This document shows, one piece after another, positions 54,890 through 64,000 of a stretch of 64,000 nt of DNA (its first letter is position 1; every line of letters starts with the position of its first letter). The notes beneath the pieces are model-generated. The model was given only the letters and a program-made list of their open reading frames with translations, did not search any database and had not been told where the DNA came from. The translations under genes and the position numbers were made by a program. Origin of the DNA: Paralithodes platypus (lineage: Eukaryota > Arthropoda > Malacostraca > Decapoda > Lithodidae); NCBI GenBank assembly GCA_032716605.1, contig CM064523.1, forward strand, positions 38,932,215-38,996,214, given 5' to 3'.

Positions 54890-55237
54890 TGGGAGGTTTG
54901 ACGTACCTCCCAACCTACCAAATAGGAAAACCTACTATTTGGTAGTAGTCTTGGAAAATCCAACGTCAAGGCTATTAACCTTATTTGCAATGACGACTTA
55001 CTATTTTGACTGCCATGTCGTCATTCCAACCACGGTTAAAAAAGAAAACGTCTAGAGTCTACTCCTTATCTTGCTCTAGGAGACGTTGTACATTAACCAA
55101 AACTACCACCGAAGGTGAAAAAAGCATAGAAGAGAAGAGAAAGGGGTTTACCTTAGTTACAGTCGAAGGTCCATCCCGTGTTCCGTCATGAGCAGACCCT
55201 TGTCGAACATGCGCATGAGCGACCCTCTTTTGTTATC
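54890..55237. repeat. Left (3') inverted terminal repeat of the DIRS element with two hairpins at its tip
   Basis: 54948-55237 is the inverse of 63130-63425 with about ten differences. The outermost 57 bases are unique to this side and form two adjacent hairpins: TTGGGAGGT/ACCTCCCAA (54889-54913) and CTACCAAATAG/CTATTTGGTAG (54915-54945, 9-base loop). One longer ITR is a known DIRS trait. Confidence 0.9.
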
Positions 55238-55300
55238 ACATCTCACGTAAGCAGAAGATCGAGGGTGGGCAGGGGTCTGGCGTGTGGGAGGGTATTATGT

Positions 55301-55412
55301 ACGTTGGATTTTCCAAGACTACTACCAAATAGTAGGTTTTCCTATTTGGTAGGTTGGGAGGTACGTCAAACCTCCCAATTTGTTAGTAGTCTTGGCAAAT
55401 CCAATGTCAAGA
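55301..55412. repeat. Internal complementary region (ICR) of the DIRS element
   Basis: 55301-55379 is the reverse complement of the left tip (54888-54972). 55377-55412 is the reverse complement of the right tip (63397-63434). They meet at CCCAATTTGTTAG. This is the DIRS circle-junction template and lies, as expected, between the recombinase gene and the 3' ITR. Confidence 0.9.
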
Positions 55413-55424
55413 CTGCGTAACAAA

Positions 55425-55832
55425 TAGGAGGACATCCAAGCCCAACATACCAAAAACCAATGCATAAAACAAAACTATGAACGACAAACAAACACAATTT
55501 AAACAAGAGAGTTTAATAAAAGAGTGAAAAACTGAGGAGTACGGTAGCTAAAAAGAACAGTTTTAACATGTGCCCATCATTCATAATAATGCAAATAACA
55601 TATACTGTAGTAAACCAAAACGTACTGTACCCAAAATCCCTTTTCTTCCAACAAAAAACATTGATCAGAAAAACAAACACAATAATACACTTATGTACTG
55701 TATACATAACACATATTCCCAACCTTGCGGCCAAGTGTCGCAAACCCGCACCCCCCCCCCCCATTTTTCAAAGAAAACAAAGTAAAAAGAAAGAGTGACA
55801 AGGGGGGAAGACCAGGTATCTTCGCCAGAGCT
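55425..55832. other. 3' untranslated part of the DIRS element
   Basis: Between ICR and recombinase stop. It holds a run of C (55751-55763) and AT-rich sequence. Frames on both strands here are chance. Confidence 0.6.
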
Positions 55833-56830
55833 CTAGGAAACACGACCCCCGAGAGCTATCACCGGCCGAGGGGGTCTAACAATGGACATGGAGAGGTAGG
55901 AGGAGATGAAGGTATTGACGGACGACCACAAGCCCGCAGAGGCAATGTCAGGCAAGGATCGACTCTGCAGGAACCGTAAAGAGGCCGCAAAGGATCGCAC
56001 ATCGTGCGCAGACCCCCTACAATCAGGGTTACTGGCACGAATGACCCGACAAATGTGGCGTCCAATCTGCACCTTCGCCAGCCTCCTACCCGTCCGAGGA
56101 GACACCCACACAGCAGTACCCGAAGCCGGCGCCACTGACTCTACATATGTGTGCAAGGCTTTCACCCGGGCACAACACATGGTGAGTATGCCCACACTTT
56201 AAAGCCTGGATGTTGAAAGGCTTGAAAATGTGGGTTTCTCTCTCATTCTTGGCAACAAAATGAGGGGAGGGTGCCAACGTGACGACATTCAAGGACGGGG
56301 AGAATCACATGCATTCCTGGGACCGTGAAATGGCTGCTAGTTCCGACACCCGATCCCCAGTGGCCAGAGCGACAAGGAAGAGCGTACGCTCGAGCAACTG
56401 AACTGGTGTTGTGTCCCGTGTATATGTGTGTGAAACCAGAAGATCCAGAGCCCGACCCCGATCCCACTGTGGAGGGAGATGGCGCAGAGGCGGGCATTCC
56501 CTGAAGGCAGCCTTCATGAAGGAATCCAGCTCCTTCGGCGGAACGACCAGCCCAGTGACGGACTCAAAGACCTCCCGGATGGCAGACAAGTGGTTACGTA
56601 TAGTGTTGACTTGAAAGTGACGTGTACGGAAGAGGTGAAACAAGTAGTGTAGAATGAGGGAATGTGAACTAACTGTCTTGCGAGTGTCCTGTATCCATCT
56701 AGTAAAAGACTTCCAGTGGGACTCGTAAGTCCCCCAAGTCGAAGTCATCCATGAACGCTTCAGGAAGTCAGTCAGGGCCCGTCCGTGGACTGGGAGCCAC
56801 CGTGCCTCACGAAAATCCACGATGCGAATG
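55833..56830 (-). pseudogene. Tyrosine recombinase of the DIRS element
   Basis: The enzyme would integrate the circular intermediate. The N-terminal core-binding part is TWGTYESHWKSFTRWI (about 56735), then FRTRHFQVNTIRNHLSAIRE (about 56630-56575). The catalytic domain begins LVALATGDRVSELAAIS with the first Arg (about 56345). The frame stops at 56305, and the protein resumes in another frame with AHDVRSFAAS (His and second Arg of HxxR, about 56006-55995), GLWSS (Trp) and SSYL (nucleophile Tyr, about 55898). All residues of the R-H-R-(W)-Y set are present, but a stop and frame change between 56300 and 56195 break it. Confidence 0.9.
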
Positions 56831-57189
56831 CCAACGAGGTCCGCAGGTCTCCAACCTGGCTCAAGTGGAAGCTTGAGACAGGCAGAGGCAGAGACAGGCA
56901 GAGACTGGGCGTACCAAGCCTGTGCCGGCCACAGAGGCGCTATCAGCCAGACTCTTCCGCGGTACAGCCGCAGTCGCGCGAGGACTTTGCACATCAACAG
57001 TGCGTCTGGTGGCGGAAATATGTATATCGACTGCCACCTGCTCCAGTCTTCCATGAAAGCGTCCGGACCCCCCGCCGGAGTGCGAGTCCGGAGGGAGAGG
57101 TACTGAGGCAACTTGTGTGTCTCCTTCGATGCGAACAAGCCGACCTCCGGAACACTCCAGGAAGCTGCGAGGTCATTGAACACATCCTG

Positions 57190-58490
57190 TTTCATTGCCC
57201 ATTCTACAAGAATGCCCTGTCCTCTCGACAGAGCGTCCGCCCACAGGTTGGCAGTCCCGGGCAGGTAGGAGGCGTACAGGGAGATGTTGTGTCGGTTCGC
57301 GAGGAAGAACAACTTCTCTGAGATCCTCAACAGAGTCAACGACCTGGAGGACCCCTGCTTTTGGATACAGTGGACAGCTGTCTGATTGTCCATCCTTAAG
57401 GCCACCGACTTTCCCCGAAGGGCCAGCGCGTGGTCCCTCAGGAAGAACAAAGGAACCAACAGTTCTAGGGCATTGATGTGTAGGTGTGTGTGTCCCACCC
57501 ATCTGCCGTGATGTTGATACCCCAAGTTGGATTGGTAACCCACCCTACCCCGCTCGACGCATCCGTGTCTACCCAGATCGTCGGTGGGGGGGTGGTCCAG
57601 GGCACTGCCGCAGAGAGCGTGCCACGAGCAACCCAGTGTCCTAAGTGTTTGTGGATAATACGCGTGATCGGCATGAGCCGATCCGGAGGGGTCAACGGAA
57701 AAGCCTTGTTGCCCATGAGTATTAGGCGGCGGAGCCTGAGCCTCCCTAAGGGAATGGTCAGAGCGGCCCAATTCAGCGAACCCACTAACGAGTCCCAGAT
57801 CCTCCTCGTGAGGGAGAGCGAGTGCAACACGGCGAAGACCTTCCTTCGAAGTTTCACCGCATTGGGCTGACTCTGGGTCACTGTAGCGCTGGTCAAATTC
57901 CATCGAGACCTACCCACGTCACGACACGCGACGGGGTCAGATGTGACTTGGGAACATTGATCTTGAACCCTAACTGTGTGATGTGTTGAACTACTCTGAG
58001 GGTGTCGTGTACGCACTGTTCTCGGGTGTCGGAAACTATCAGCCAATCGTCCAAGTAAAACAGGATATGGATACCACCCCTGAGGAGAGGATCCAGAGCC
58101 TACTTTACCAGTTTCGAGAAGACCCGCGGCGCGATGTTGAGGCCGAAGGGAAGTCTGTCGAACATGAACACGCGATCGGAAGTCTGAACGGCCAAGAATC
58201 ACTGGAAAAGAGGATGGATGGGAACGTGCCAATACGCATCCTTGAGGTCCAGCGACACTACCCCCGACAGAGGTCGCAGGGCCAGTCGTACCTGGTGTAC
58301 CGTCAGCATCCGAAACCGCGTGTTCACTATGTGCCTGTTGAGGGCTGACAGATCCACCACCGGTCGCATCGTGTCGCAGTCCTTCTTGGGTACCAGGAAG
58401 ACTCGGGAGAGGAAAACCTTGTGATCGGCTTTCACCTCCTTGACGATTCCCTGCTCGTGCATAGATGTAATCATGTTGGCCACCTCCGAA
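57190..58490 (-). pseudogene. Reverse transcriptase and RNase H of the DIRS element
   Basis: RT: VFLVPKKDCDTMRPVVDLSA, SGVVSLDLKDAYWHVPIHP, the RLPFGLNIAPRVFSKLVK block and the catalytic FYLDDWLIVSD (YLDDW at 58043-58057). In-frame TGA at about 58197 and TAG near 58108 interrupt it. A frame change near 57910 leads to TQSQPNAVKLRRKVFAVL and LIGSLNWAAL-like blocks. RNase H starts at TIWVDTDASSGVGWV (about 57580), shifts frame near 57500, and continues INALELLVPLFFL, VALRMDNQTAVHCIQKQG and PGTANLWADALSRG (to about 57210). Order and motifs are those of DIRS pol. Confidence 0.9.
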
Positions 58491-58713
58491 GATACGGGGC
58501 GGCGTCGGTGACAAGAGCTGAGTGGGGGTCTGGACTTCCATCTCCAGGTTAGAACCCTCCTGGCTATCTTCCGCCCCCACGTCCCTCGCGGCCAGCGAAG
58601 GGTGCAAGGGCGAAAACATCTGGTGGTAGCTCCCGAGATGAGGTGAGCGACCCTGTCGGCTAGGCGAGAAGGGGAAAAAGGAGGAGACCGACCTGGAAAA
58701 CCTACACGTTTTT

Positions 58714-61700
58714 TTACGTGGAAGGTCCCCCGGTATGGTCCTTGCGGTCATGTTCGCCACATTCACCTCCCTTACCCCCCCCCCCCCCACTTCGTCGAAA
58801 AGGACGTGTCACCCCATCCCCTGTCCGGCACGTGTCTGACCCCGTCGAAGTGCGGCCTGAAGTGGAAGGCTGGCCAGCCCCTTCTCGGCGGGGATGAAAA
58901 GGAGCAGGAAAGGAAGCGCGAGGCAGAACTGACGCCCTAGCCTGTACCTTCCCCTTCCTGCGACCCTTCTTGGCAGCCCCACCACCGACAGCACTTCGAG
59001 GAGGACCGCCAGAAGGATGTGACTGAGAAGACCCTGCTCGCGACACAGCACGTCGTTGCGTGTCGTAAGCAGCGTCCGCCAACAGAGAAGCGTAGCGTTC
59101 CCATGCATCCTGCGCAAAAAGCCCCGTGGTATATAGTTCAGAGTACAAAAGACCCTGACGGATATCCAAGGGGGCTTTCCGGCAGAACGAGGACCTGACC
59201 GCCTGGCGTTGCCGAGTTGCCTGGAACAAAACCGCCTTCAGCTCGGGAACCTAAGACACCGCGAGCTGAAGGTGGATTCGCCGAACGCGGTCCAAACCCT
59301 CGCGAAGATCTCCTGGGGCAGTCGCCTCGATAAGTCGAAGGTGGTGAACAGATGTCTGGAGTGAACCCAAAATACAGGACAACAAGTTCGCCACCCTCTG
59401 TCGCAAGATAAAGTCCTTGTCGACAGCGGACTTATCGGGGTGAGAGAAGAAGGGGTTAGCGACAGCACAGATCTCAAGCTTGGGCGCGCTGATCCAGGAC
59501 CAGAACTTGCCATCCAGCCCGCCGACAGACACAAGAGGGGGCAAAAGCAGTGACGATTCCGGGGGAGGGATTGAAGTAGACTTGTCGACGGACCGGTTGG
59601 CTAAGTCCAAGGCATCAGCAAACCAGGCCTCCAATGGGAGCGGGTTATCGAGCTCGACGGCCAAACCAGGCCGACCGTCGTCGCACAAACCCGTCCCATA
59701 AGCGGACAGTCCCGTCAACACAGCCAGGGACTGAACATCCTGAAGAATGTCCTGGCGGCTGAAGTCTGACCAGAGCTTGGTCCGAGGAGCAGACGGTGGC
59801 TTGTGCTTAACCGAAAAGTACTGAAGGTCCGTCCTTGTCGGGTAAGCACGCACCTCCACGTCGGCCACCTGACCATCAACTCTGATCGCCCTGAACTGCG
59901 ACTTATTATTAATTTGAACCGACCAGCCAGAAGGAAGGACCCTCTCACCTGACGGGAAGCCGGTAGCACGCTCCGGGTGGGAGGCTTGCACCCCCTTCCA
60001 AACAGCCAAGGAGCCATAGAGGAGCGGCATGGTCCGCGATGGGACCTTGGCTTTCTGGATGGGGGGCAGGTGCGGACCGTGCCCTAGCAGACGGAGAACC
60101 CCCGCATGGGAGACAGCAGGGGCAACCTCCTGGGCCAGGGCAGGAGCAGAACTAGCCGACGACCGGGCAGGCGGAGAAGCTGGGCGAGAAGGGATGTGGT
60201 CCATTGCTGAAGGTAAAGGGACCGTAGCAGGGGTAGGTTGGGTAAGGCGCTGAGGTTGTGTCACTGCCAAGAAGCGCGATAAGAGTGATTCCTGCATCAC
60301 CTCGAAGCGCTCATCAAAGTGTGACACAACCCACCCTTGCATAGCCGAAAATCGATCCGAGAGAGGCGACCACCCCGAAGATTGGTCGGCACGCAGGGGC
60401 GAGCAAGACCCGCGAGACGAATCAGCAGCGTCGCGGTCCAAGGAAGGCGAGCGATGACGGCCGTGCCGCCTCTGAGGGCCTCGTCCCCGATCACTAACGC
60501 CCGAGGGGGAAACATCTCCATACCCCTCGCCAAATGGTACGTCAGCACCTGACAAAGGGGACCCCGAAACCTCTCTAAACTCCACCGAGTCACGAGGCGG
60601 GGTACCCTCCAGGCGAGTAGGTAAGTGAAGGTCTGGGATAGAAGAAGGATGAGGAGCAGGATGACGGGAGTGGGAAGGCTGGCCGGGGGACAGGAGGTCA
60701 GAAGGAGCTGCGGGGGGAAACCGAGCAAGGATCCCCGGGGCTGAGAGAACAGGGCGCCCCGACACCGAGGCGGAGGAGGATGGGACCTCCACCTTGGGAC
60801 GAGACCAGGAAGGAAGAGGAGGTACTGAAGCAGGTGAAGTAGGAGGTGGAGGAGAGACGACATCCTGGCGAACCCCCCTAGACAGAATAGGAGGGGGGAG
60901 CAGAGGGCCAGCTACAGCATGGACTTCAGCGCGGGTGGAGGACGTCGTAAGAGGACGGCGTCTCGGCTGGACAAGCGCGCAGAAGGTAGTGGTGCCCCTA
61001 TCCATAGAGACCTGGCGAGGGCACAAAGGGGCAGTGCCGCTAACCCCAGCCTCAGGGCGATGAGCATGACGAAGGCGGGGGGCGCCGTCAAGGCTAGCAG
61101 CAGATCGACGAGGAGCAGCATAGGACGGCCGACGGGGTGAGCGAGAGCGAGGACGGTACTGGTGACCCTCCCGACGATGCGACGACCGAGCGCGAGATCC
61201 AGGGGAGAGGGCCCGAGCAGGGACAGGTCCAGGTGAACGGCCGGCAGACGGGTCAGGGATACCCAGGGCGATACGGATCCGATCATCAACAAACGCCGGG
61301 GAACGGTGGCCCACAGACCTTATGTGGTGGGAGACGACCGCCCACACAGACTGAAGGGATGCTGAGGCCTCCGCCGCCGCTTGGGTACCAGGTTGTTGGT
61401 CCACCACATTCACCAGGTCCATACACGGGCCACACAGCGCAGGGAGGTAGGCCGTGGAGGAAACACACTGAGAGTGTCTCAAGCAGGACCTGTGGCTCCC
61501 CAAGCATGGGGAGCCACACCCATGACGAAAACAGGTCATACCACCTGCAAGGGAAGAACAACCACCATAAGCAGCACGCCGACGGAGAAAGTGCAGAGAA
61601 TGGCCAAGAAAAACCAGGTAATGAGCATGGGGAGTCAGTAACACACATGCGAACCAGTAGCCGTACTCACCAAAAACCGGTAACTCAGAGGCAGGTGAGT

Positions 61701-61764
61701 AGGGTGGGTGAGTCGGAGGAGCACAAGCAGAACCTGCAAAGATGGAGAAAGTGTTAACCACCAC
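58714..61764 (-). pseudogene. Gag-like ORF1 of the DIRS element, with one in-frame TAG
   Basis: 837 codons to TAG at 59251-59253, then the same frame continues to 58714 (VPELKAVLFQATRQRQAVRS onward). The true start is probably downstream of the first codon, at the MTCFRHGCGSPCLGSHRSC region (about 61540), whose Cys/His spacing suggests a zinc site. The middle is Ser/Pro/Arg-rich and low in structure. The C-terminal half has an ordered domain (LYGSLAVWKGVQASHPERAT to RQRVANLLSCILGSLQTSVH), and the end past the TAG is Gly/Arg-rich, fitting nucleic-acid binding. RT begins in another frame after 58714. The TAG could be mutation or readthrough. Confidence 0.85.
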
Positions 61765-61866
61765 TCAACGCCTTACATGCAGGGTCTATAACACAATTAA
61801 ATTGCACACACCATAAGAGTCAGTCAAAAGAGAGACAGTAAAGGTCAGCAGAGAGAGCCAACCATT

Positions 61867-62009
61867 CCCGCATATTTGCGGGCCTATTGAGGCATAACCG
61901 TACCGACACATCACACCCGCAATTTTGCGGGACCAACCAGAGATCCCACAAATTTGCGGGGAGCCGAAACGACCCGCAGGTCCGAATCAAGCTCCCGCAA
62001 ATTTGCGGG
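61867..62009. promoter_or_regulatory. Four 16-bp palindromes CCCGCAAATTTGCGGG in the DIRS leader
   Basis: Sites at 61867-61882, 61916-61931, 61945-61960 and 61994-62009 read CCCGCATATTTGCGGG, CCCGCAATTTTGCGGG, CCCACAAATTTGCGGG and CCCGCAAATTTGCGGG. Starts are 49, 29 and 49 bases apart, so pairs repeat every 78. They lie between the 5' ITR and gag. Dimeric protein sites or RNA hairpins are both possible; the role is inference. Confidence 0.8.
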
Positions 62010-63129
62010 ACCGGGCCAGATGGTCCGGCGCCGAAAGAGCGAGTGGAACATCTGAGGGAACACCAAAATAAGCCGCAAAACAGCATCATCTCCTTATGAT
62101 CTCCAAGTTTGGAATGGCCATCAAGCTGAACAGTGTCGTCCTTGAAGAATCCTGACTCAACTGGGAAAGGGAGGGGCAAGGAAGACACCATGGGAGAGGA
62201 GGCACATCCCCCAGGAACCACCCAACCCACAGAGATAGAGCAAAACCCATGAGGAGAAGTGGCAGGGAGGGTGGTTAGCACAAACAGGGACCCCCGAAGG
62301 GTACCCCTGCACCGTGCATGAAAGAGGATGAATTCCCACCGAAATCGTGCCCTACTCCGGCGATGAAGATGAAGGGGGGGGGGGGGGCTCCACGGAACTT
62401 GATGACCCAGGAGGGAGCGCCACCCCCCACCAACCTAACCCAAGTAGGGAGGGGTAGGCTAGGAGAACAGCAACACACGGCAACAGCAAAAAAGGCACGA
62501 AATCAAGGTGGGCGAAAGGATGGAGGTGAAACAGTAAGGTAAACAAAAACCAGCAAATGAACTCTGGTGAGAAAAATAGCTGTCAGCAGAGAATGTGTCA
62601 GGTGCGAGAAAAAAAATGTGGTGTGAAGAATCTTGAATCACATGTCGCCTGGCCCCTTGAGACACAGTGAAGGCTCAAAAGGGGCGACTCGGGAAAAACG
62701 CTATAAATCGGCCGACACAATCTCTACAAAAAGCAACGCCACCACCAAATTCCTGGAGTGATTACCAAACGTTTACACCTAGGCTATGAAAAATGAAAAC
62801 TCATAGGGGCATAGCAAAACCTGAATGATAAAACCAGCTAGGCTAAAAGTAAGCTAAAAAGCTAAACTATGCCCACAACTAACAGAAAATAATATGAATA
62901 GAGAAAGAATGAAAAACATAGACGGGGGACGTTAAGCGCCCCCGTACCTTCGGTAGACTATTTCCACACGCGCCTCCATTTGACACACTTGGAGCCCATT
63001 TACGTGTGCCCTAGATCACGGAACATCTGTCTAACAAAAGGGAAGGCCATAGAAGCCGAAACAAACCTAAAACAGGGTGAATTAGAAGAGCACTACAAAG
63101 GTGGACTTCGCAAATGGCGGCACGTGAAA
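62010..63129. other. 5' untranslated leader of the DIRS element
   Basis: About 1.1 kb between the palindromes and the right ITR. Frames here are short on both strands, and a G run lies at 62374-62387. No extra gene recognised. Confidence 0.6.
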
Positions 63130-63434
63130 AAATAATAACAAAAGAGGGTCGCTCATGCGCACGTTCGACAAGGGTCTGCTCATGATGGAACACGGGATGG
63201 GCCTTCGACTGTAACTAAGGTAAACCCCTTTCTCTTCTCTTCTATGCTTTTTTCAGTTTCGGTGGTAGTTTTGGTTAATGTACAACGTCTCCTAGAGCAA
63301 GATAAGGAGTAGACTCTAGACGTTTTCTTTTTTAACCGCGGTTGGAATGACGACATAGCAGTCAAAATAGCAAGTCGTCATTGCAATTAAGGTTAATAGC
63401 CTTGACGTTGGATTTGCCAAGACTACTAACAAAT
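63130..63434. repeat. Right (5') inverted terminal repeat of the DIRS element
   Basis: It is the inverse of 54948-55237, ending CAAGACTACTAACAAAT at 63434. Open frames on it (63180-63365 minus and 55006-55191 plus) are the same sequence read twice and may reflect selection on the repeat only. Confidence 0.9.
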
Positions 63435-64000
63435 ATTATGGTTTTATACCTAACAAGGTATTCTCTCCTATATTCACTAAGACTGATACAAATATTTTGA
63501 AGAACTTAGATGTAAATAAAAACTTGGTGATTTCTCGTCCTTATAAAGGCAGAAGTATTGTACTCCTAAGTAAGTCAGATTATGTATACATAATAGAAAA
63601 CATCCTCAAAGATTTTACAAAATTCACCAAATAAGATATGAAGGTATATTCATTTTAACTACCCGCCTAGAAAATAAAGTAACTAGATTTATTTATAAAT
63701 GTGTCTCCCATGGTACAATTACTAAAGAATTTGCGACCTCATTAAAACCACCTGGTTCAAACCCAGCAATCTTATTATTATGGTTCAGCCAAAGTCCACA
63801 AACAGTCAGTGCCACTCAGACCCATTATGGCCGCGTATAACACCGCCAGTCTCCATATATCTAAATTTATCAATCCCCTCTTATCTAACTTCACTAACAA
63901 TGAATATACCGTAACATATTCCAATGAATTAAGCAAATACGTCTCTGAAATTAAATTACCAAATTCTAGTTATATGTGCAGTCTCGACAAAAAATCTCTA
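63435..64000 (+). pseudogene. Penelope-like RT, fingers region, truncated by the window end
   Basis: YYGFIPNKVFSPIF, then VISRPYKGRSIVLLSKSDYV, TTRLENKVTRFIYKCVSHGT, GSAKVHKQSVPLRPIMAAYN and NEYTVTYSNELSKYVSEI, followed by SSYMCSLDKKSL. These are the (C/S)RPDKG, LxKVHK...PLRPI and S.D..SL blocks of Penelope-like RT. Frame changes occur near 63630 and 63775. The catalytic box lies outside the window. Confidence 0.85.

Larger units (their letters stand above)
54890..63434 (-). mobile_element. DIRS-type tyrosine-recombinase retrotransposon, 8.5 kb, complete architecture
   Basis: The order on the minus strand is right inverted terminal repeat (63130-63434), leader with palindromes, gag, RT-RNase H, tyrosine recombinase, internal complementary region (55301-55412), left inverted terminal repeat (54890-55237). 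DIRS elements replicate through a circle joined by the recombinase and insert without target duplication. Here the two flanks (GGCA and TATTATGG) rejoin a Penelope reading frame exactly, with AT as the only shared bases at the exchange point. ITRs are nearly identical over 285 bases, implying a fairly recent arrival, but pol carries stops and frameshifts. Confidence 0.95.
54050..64000 (+). mobile_element. Penelope-like element, interrupted by a DIRS element, continuing past the window
   Basis: Left part 54050-54889: leader with a hammerhead-like motif, then the N-terminal region of the Penelope protein. Right part 63435-64000: the RT fingers region. The two halves join in phase at GGCA|TATTATGG. 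Penelope-like elements encode an RT related to telomerase; the GIY-YIG endonuclease would lie beyond the window end. Several frameshifts and stops show the copy is dead. Confidence 0.85.

Noticed and set aside
54892..55420. CRISPR-like or riboswitch-like structure from repeated inverted segments
   Set aside because: The repeats are the DIRS terminal repeat and internal complementary region, which explain all of them.
57465..58790. 441-codon minus frame taken as one DIRS protein
   Set aside because: Only its last third (after about 57910) is the true pol frame. The first two thirds are a shadow of gag end and RT, which read correctly in other frames.
60029..61757. Plus-strand frames of 71-206 codons over the DIRS gag
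   Set aside because: They are antisense to the Ser/Arg/Pro-rich gag, whose GC-rich codons leave the opposite strand open. Family knowledge and motifs favour the minus strand.

Overview
This is eukaryotic, non-coding, repeat-dense DNA with no convincing host gene. The animal is almost certainly an arthropod and probably a decapod crustacean. The grounds are: interstitial TTAGG arrays (the arthropod telomere unit) at 40893-40919 and 52200-52233; several non-LTR retrotransposon clades; a Penelope-like element; and a DIRS-type tyrosine-recombinase retrotransposon, a class known to be common in Decapoda. The species call is inference. I worked by eye only; no alignment or database search was run.

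Layout. 1-5300: fragments of an RTE-like LINE and a jockey-like LINE, then a three-level nest (an outer inverted-repeat element holding a Harbinger-like MITE holding an RTE-like fragment). 5300-8310: AT-rich DNA full of the word AGGCCTA, with scattered pieces of the same inverted-repeat family. 8310-10870: scrambled duplicated RTE-like fragments, a TIR element and a 58-bp minisatellite. 11190-13790: two TTAA-flanked piggyBac-like MITEs and more inverted-repeat copies. 14229-18100: a possible solo LTR and tandem duplications, mostly anonymous. 18500-25800: LINE tails, tRNA-derived SINEs, microsatellites, and a duplicated segment that records a MITE insertion as a filled/empty pair. 25958-34665: a Ty3/gypsy-like LTR element on the minus strand with integrase ahead of reverse transcriptase, inserted in a mariner-like MITE and itself interrupted by a 1.5-kb TIR element. 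35300-48180: a jockey-like LINE and two copies of a CR1-like LINE, one split by a 2.6-kb hAT-type element. 48490-54050: MITEs, palindromes and anonymous AT-rich DNA. 54060-64000: a Penelope-like element cut in two by an 8.5-kb DIRS element that has all its landmarks (inverted terminal repeats, internal complementary region, gag, RT-RNase H, tyrosine recombinase).

How the parts relate. Nothing here forms a host operon or pathway; the genes belong to selfish elements. Most coding regions carry stops or frameshifts. Several frameshifts lie on homopolymers, so some elements, especially the LTR element with nearly identical LTRs, may be more intact than they look. The nested insertions give a relative chronology, and four of them can be checked against an uninterrupted copy or reading frame inside the window.
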